Source: Micromonospora sp. H61 (GTDB lineage Bacteria > Actinomycetota > Actinomycetes > Mycobacteriales > Micromonosporaceae). Taken from it: 64,000 nucleotides of DNA. Each line of letters begins with the position of its first letter. Position 1 is the first letter of the stretch. The DNA is taken from assembly GCF_018070325.1 (NCBI RefSeq), contig NZ_JAGPXY010000001.1:186001-250000 (forward strand), given 5' to 3'. Shown in pieces: positions 61,229 to 64,000 of the stretch. The translations under genes and the position numbers were made by a program. Below the pieces are notes generated by a model. It made no database searches. It was not told where the DNA came from and worked only from the letters and a program-made list of their open reading frames with translations.

Positions 61229-64000
61229 CTACTTGACGTCGGCGGTCAGTTCGTCGGTCAGGTACTCGGCGACCGCCGCCACTGTCGGTCGGTTCCACAG
61301 CAGCGTCGACGGGACCGGCGTGCGGAACCGCCGCTCCAACCGCAGCTGGATAGCCACCGTCATCAGCGAGTCCGCGCCCAGCTCCGCCAGCGGCCGGTGC
61401 ACGTCGAGGTCCTCCAACGGCAGGCGTACCTCACCGGCGGCCACCTCGCGGACCGCGGCGAGCACGAAGTCGCGCAACTCCGGACCGGACAGCGTCTGCC
61501 AGACCTGTTCCTCGGCGGTCTGCTCCTCCTCGGGACCGAGATCGATGAGCACCTCCTTGCGCACCGCCCCGAACCGGACGCCGGTGAACCGGGCGGCCAG
61601 GTCCCCGTCGAGGGTCCGCACCTCGACGTCGACCTCCACCTCGTCGTCGGACCCGGCGATCAGCCGTACCGCGATCAACGCCTTCGGGGGCGGCGGCAAC
61701 ACCAGCGTGGCCTCGGTCAGCCAGCCCGGCATCCGCAACAGCGGGTCGCCGGGGAAGATGACCGGCGCCACCGAGAGCGCGGCATCGGTGAGCGAGGCCC
61801 AGGTCCGCTCTGACTGACCGCCGGTGGGGTCCGCGACGACCGTCGCCAGCATCCCGGACGGGTGTCGGCGTACGGCTTCGACCTCCCACGGCCAGCCGAT
61901 ACCGACCACCCCGATCGCGGCGAGCCGGTCCCAGACACAGGAGGGGTCCAGCGTCTCCGGGTGAGCGGCGCGCAGCGTCTCCGGGTCGACCCGCTCGGCC
62001 GTCGGCGCCGCGTCGGCGATCTCGGCGCTGGCGTGGGTGAGCCAGGACTTGTCGTCCTGCTGAGTGGTGAGCCGGGAACTGAGCCGCACGGTGCCGTCCT
62101 GCCGGACGACCTGGATCTCGTGGGGCACCATCACGCCGATCGGCACCCGCAGCGCGACGTCGCGCAGCGGCGCGTTCTCGGCCGCCTGGAACAGTGTGTT
62201 GAGTGTCGCCGCCGCAGGGATCACCTCGGTGCCCAGCACCGCGTGCCCGCCGGGGTACGGCCGGTTCGTGTCGTCGAGGAACGTCCGCCACATCAGCACG
62301 GGCGTGGTGCCCTGCACGGCGGTACGGGCCCCGAGCAGGGTGTGGGTCTCGACGTCGTGCTCGAGGTTGGCCGCCGCGGGCCGGGCGCTGTCGATCCAGT
62401 ATCGACGGTGCTGCCACTCGTTGGTCGGGGCGTCGACGAGGTCACCACCGGGTTGCAGGCTCGCCCAGTCAACCGGCACGCCCGCGCAGTGCAGGGTGCC
62501 GAGGTTCTCCAGCAGGGTCGGTCGCTGCGGGCGTTCCCGGCGCAGGCTGTGCGCGATGACGCCGTCCTCGACGCCGACCACGGCGAGGATGTCGATGACG
62601 GAGTGCTGCACGATCGGGTGTGCGGAGATCTCCAGGAAGACGCGGTGCCCGTCGTCGACCGCGGCGCGGATCGCCTGCTCGAAGCGCACCGGGTTGCGTA
62701 GGTTGGTCACCCAGTAGTCGGCCGACCGCTCCGCCGTGGAGCGCACCTCGGTCAGGGCGGTGGTGTACACCGGCACGGTGGCCGGCCGGCTGACCAGGTC
62801 GGCGAGGTCGGCTCGCAGGTCGTCGACCAACCCGTCCATCTGCGGGCTGTGGAAGGCGACGTCGGAGTTGACCCGCCGGACGACCAGGTTCTCGCTCCGC
62901 CAGCGGTCGGCGATCTCCTCGACAAGTGCGGACGGGCCACTGATCACGGTCGACGTGGGGGACGCCGCGACCGCCGCCGCGACCCCGGGGACGTCGGCCA
63001 GCCGGGCCGTGACCTTGTCGAACGGCAGGTTGACCATCGCCATGCCGCCCTGGCCGGCGACCCGACGCAGCAGCCGGGACCGGCGACAGACCAGGTGTGC
63101 CGCCTGCGGAAGGTCGAGCATGCCGGCCGCGACCGCGGCCGCGATCTCGCCGATCGAGTGCCCGACGATCGCCGCCGGACGCAGGCCGTAGCTCTGCCAG
63201 ATCCGCGTGAGACCTACCTGGATCGCGAAGGTCATCGCCTGCACCCGGCCGACCTCGGTGAAGTCGTCCTCCAGCAGGGCTTCGTGGGGATCGAAGCCCA
63301 GCTCGGCGCGGAACACCGGCCCCAGCTCAGCCATCGTCTCGGCCATCGCCGGCTCACTGTCGAGCAGTTCCCGGCCCATCCCGACCCATTGCGCCCCGTG
63401 CCCGGAGAACACCCAGACCGCGTCGGCGGCGGCGCCGCGCGCGACCGTACCGGTGGCCACGCCCGCGGCGGCCGTGCCCGTGGCGAGCTTGCGGAGTCGG
63501 TTGACGAGTTCGGCGCGGTCCGCGGCGACGACCGCGGCGCGGGCGTTGAGCGGCTGCCGGCGGTGGGCCAGCGTGTGACCGATGTCGGCGAGGTCCGCGT
63601 CGGAACGCTCCACCCAGTCGGCCAGCGCGCCCGCGTTCGCGGCGACGCCGGCGAGGGTCGCGCTGGAGAGCGGATAGACCCGCTCGCTCTCGTCGACACT
63701 CGTCGGGACGCTCGGCTGCGCAACGGCGCTCGGCTCCTGCGGAGCCTCCTCGAGGATGACGTGGGCGATCGTGCCGCCGTAGCCGTAGTTGCCGGTGCCG
63801 GACCGCCGGGGGCCGTCGTTGTCCGGCCACGGCGTCAGCCTGTCGACCACTGACAGGCCGGAGGTCTCCCAGGGAATCTCGGTGTTCGGCACTGTGGCGG
63901 ACAGCGTGGCCGGGATCGCGCCGTGCTGCATCGACAGCACCATCTTGATCAGTCCGGCGACACCGGAGGCGGCCTCCAGGTGCCCGATGTTGGTCTTGAC
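61229..64000 (-). CDS. Iterative type I aromatic PKS, KS-AT-DH-ACP without KR (N-terminus beyond window)
   Basis: The last 923 residues are present; the frame is open to base 64000, and the KS active-site Cys is outside. Visible order: KS end (VKTNIGHLEAASGVAGLIK, NYGYGGTIAHVILE), AT (GHSIGEIAAAVA; HSPQMDGLVDDLRADL), DH/thioester-hydrolase-like hot-dog region (HAVLGTEVIP, fitting HxxxGxxxxP), a ~45-residue linker and ACP (ELGADSLMTVAIQLRLE). No Rossmann/KR segment lies between DH and ACP. 6-MSA and naphthoate synthases (ChlB1, MdpB, NcsB) have a KR there; orsellinate synthases (AviM, CalO5) do not. So the product is predicted to be an orsellinate-type unreduced aryl acid. TAG stop at 61229-61231. 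Confidence 0.92.
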   Translation of the reverse strand, partial: VKTNIGHLEAASGVAGLIKMVLSMQHGAIPATLSATVPNTEIPWETSGLSVVDRLTPWPDNDGPRRSGTGNYGYGGTIAHVILEEAPQEPSAVAQPSVPTSVDESERVYPLSSATLAGVAANAGALADWVERSDADLADIGHTLAHRRQPLNARAAVVAADRAELVNRLRKLATGTAAAGVATGTVARGAAADAVWVFSGHGAQWVGMGRELLDSEPAMAETMAELGPVFRAELGFDPHEALLEDDFTEVGRVQAMTFAIQVGLTRIWQSYGLRPAAIVGHSIGEIAAAVAAGMLDLPQAAHLVCRRSRLLRRVAGQGGMAMVNLPFDKVTARLADVPGVAAAVAASPTSTVISGPSALVEEIADRWRSENLVVRRVNSDVAFHSPQMDGLVDDLRADLADLVSRPATVPVYTTALTEVRSTAERSADYWVTNLRNPVRFEQAIRAAVDDGHRVFLEISAHPIVQHSVIDILAVVGVEDGVIAHSLRRERPQRPTLLENLGTLHCAGVPVDWASLQPGGDLVDAPTNEWQHRRYWIDSARPAAANLEHDVETHTLLGARTAVQGTTPVLMWRTFLDDTNRPYPGGHAVLGTEVIPAAATLNTLFQAAENAPLRDVALRVPIGVMVPHEIQVVRQDGTVRLSSRLTTQQDDKSWLTHASAEIADAAPTAERVDPETLRAAHPETLDPSCVWDRLAAIGVVGIGWPWEVEAVRRHPSGMLATVVADPTGGQSERTWASLTDAALSVAPVIFPGDPLLRMPGWLTEATLVLPPPPKALIAVRLIAGSDDEVEVDVEVRTLDGDLAARFTGVRFGAVRKEVLIDLGPEEEQTAEEQVWQTLSGPELRDFVLAAVREVAAGEVRLPLEDLDVHRPLAELGADSLMTVAIQLRLERRFRTPVPSTLLWNRPTVAAVAEYLTDELTADVK

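Noticed and set aside
1..64000. CRISPR arrays, tRNA or rRNA genes, insertion sequences
   Set aside because: No regularly spaced repeats with spacers, no cloverleaf or rRNA sequence, and no transposase motifs were recognised on reading.

Overview
The window is high-GC actinomycete DNA (GC-rich third codon positions, many GTG starts, ATGA/GTGA stop-start overlaps). It probably comes from a Micromonosporaceae-like or related filamentous actinobacterium; genus is inference. Most of it, from about 9.0 kb to the right edge, is a biosynthetic gene cluster for an enediyne. The gene set resembles the nine-membered (chromoprotein-type) family: an enediyne PKS with its UnbV/UnbU/UnbL/thioesterase partners, a tyrosine aminomutase, a flavin hydroxylase, NRPS parts including a free-standing condensation enzyme, two epoxide hydrolases, and an iterative aromatic PKS with O-methyltransferase and acyl ligase. 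The cluster runs off the right edge, so sugar, halogenase, apoprotein and further regulatory genes may lie beyond it.

Left flank (1-9000), probably outside the cluster: end of a CPBP-type membrane protease with a histidine kinase/response regulator pair; a TetR repressor divergent from an SDR across two near-identical palindromes; a zinc alcohol dehydrogenase; a secreted trypsin-like protease; a frameshifted membrane-protein pseudogene; and a VOC-fold protein. A perfect 20-bp inverted repeat (8944-9001) separates this flank from the cluster.

Core (9020-28369): one minus-strand operon, unbV-unbU-PKSE-thioesterase-flavin reductase-P450, with each junction overlapping by 4 bp. To its right are two tandem AhpD-like proteins, a His-rich membrane protein with a CopC-like protein, two tandem unbL (DUF1702) genes, and a small protein paired with a GMC oxidoreductase. 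Two regulators (an AraC-type HTH with an unusual C-terminal domain, and a MerR) and an SgcJ-like protein follow.

Aromatic beta-amino acid arm (31.1-46.3 kb): SCP2 and DinB-like proteins, an AroH chorismate mutase, then a seven-gene minus-strand operon: epoxide hydrolase, cyclase-family protein, SAM synthetase, C-A-PCP NRPS, MIO tyrosine aminomutase, HpaB-type hydroxylase, SDR. On the plus strand are an acyl-CoA-dehydrogenase-like flavoprotein and a free-standing carrier protein with an Fe/2OG dioxygenase. Logic by analogy to C-1027: chorismate to tyrosine to beta-tyrosine, loading on a carrier protein, ring hydroxylation with flavin from the cluster reductase, and transfer to the core by a discrete condensation enzyme.

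Right part (46.4-64 kb): two covalent-flavin oxidases, a 14-TM MFS exporter, a solute-binding-like protein without signal peptide, the discrete condensation enzyme, a flavin monooxygenase, a second epoxide hydrolase, YCII and serine-hydrolase genes, then an acyl-AMP ligase, an O-methyltransferase and the C-terminal part of an iterative type I PKS. That PKS shows KS-AT-DH-ACP with no ketoreductase, which predicts an orsellinate-type acid rather than the 6-methylsalicylate or naphthoate units of known nine-membered enediynes. Beta-tyrosine-type arm plus orsellinate-type arm is the most interesting prediction here. All functions are read from sequence motifs and family knowledge; no search was run.
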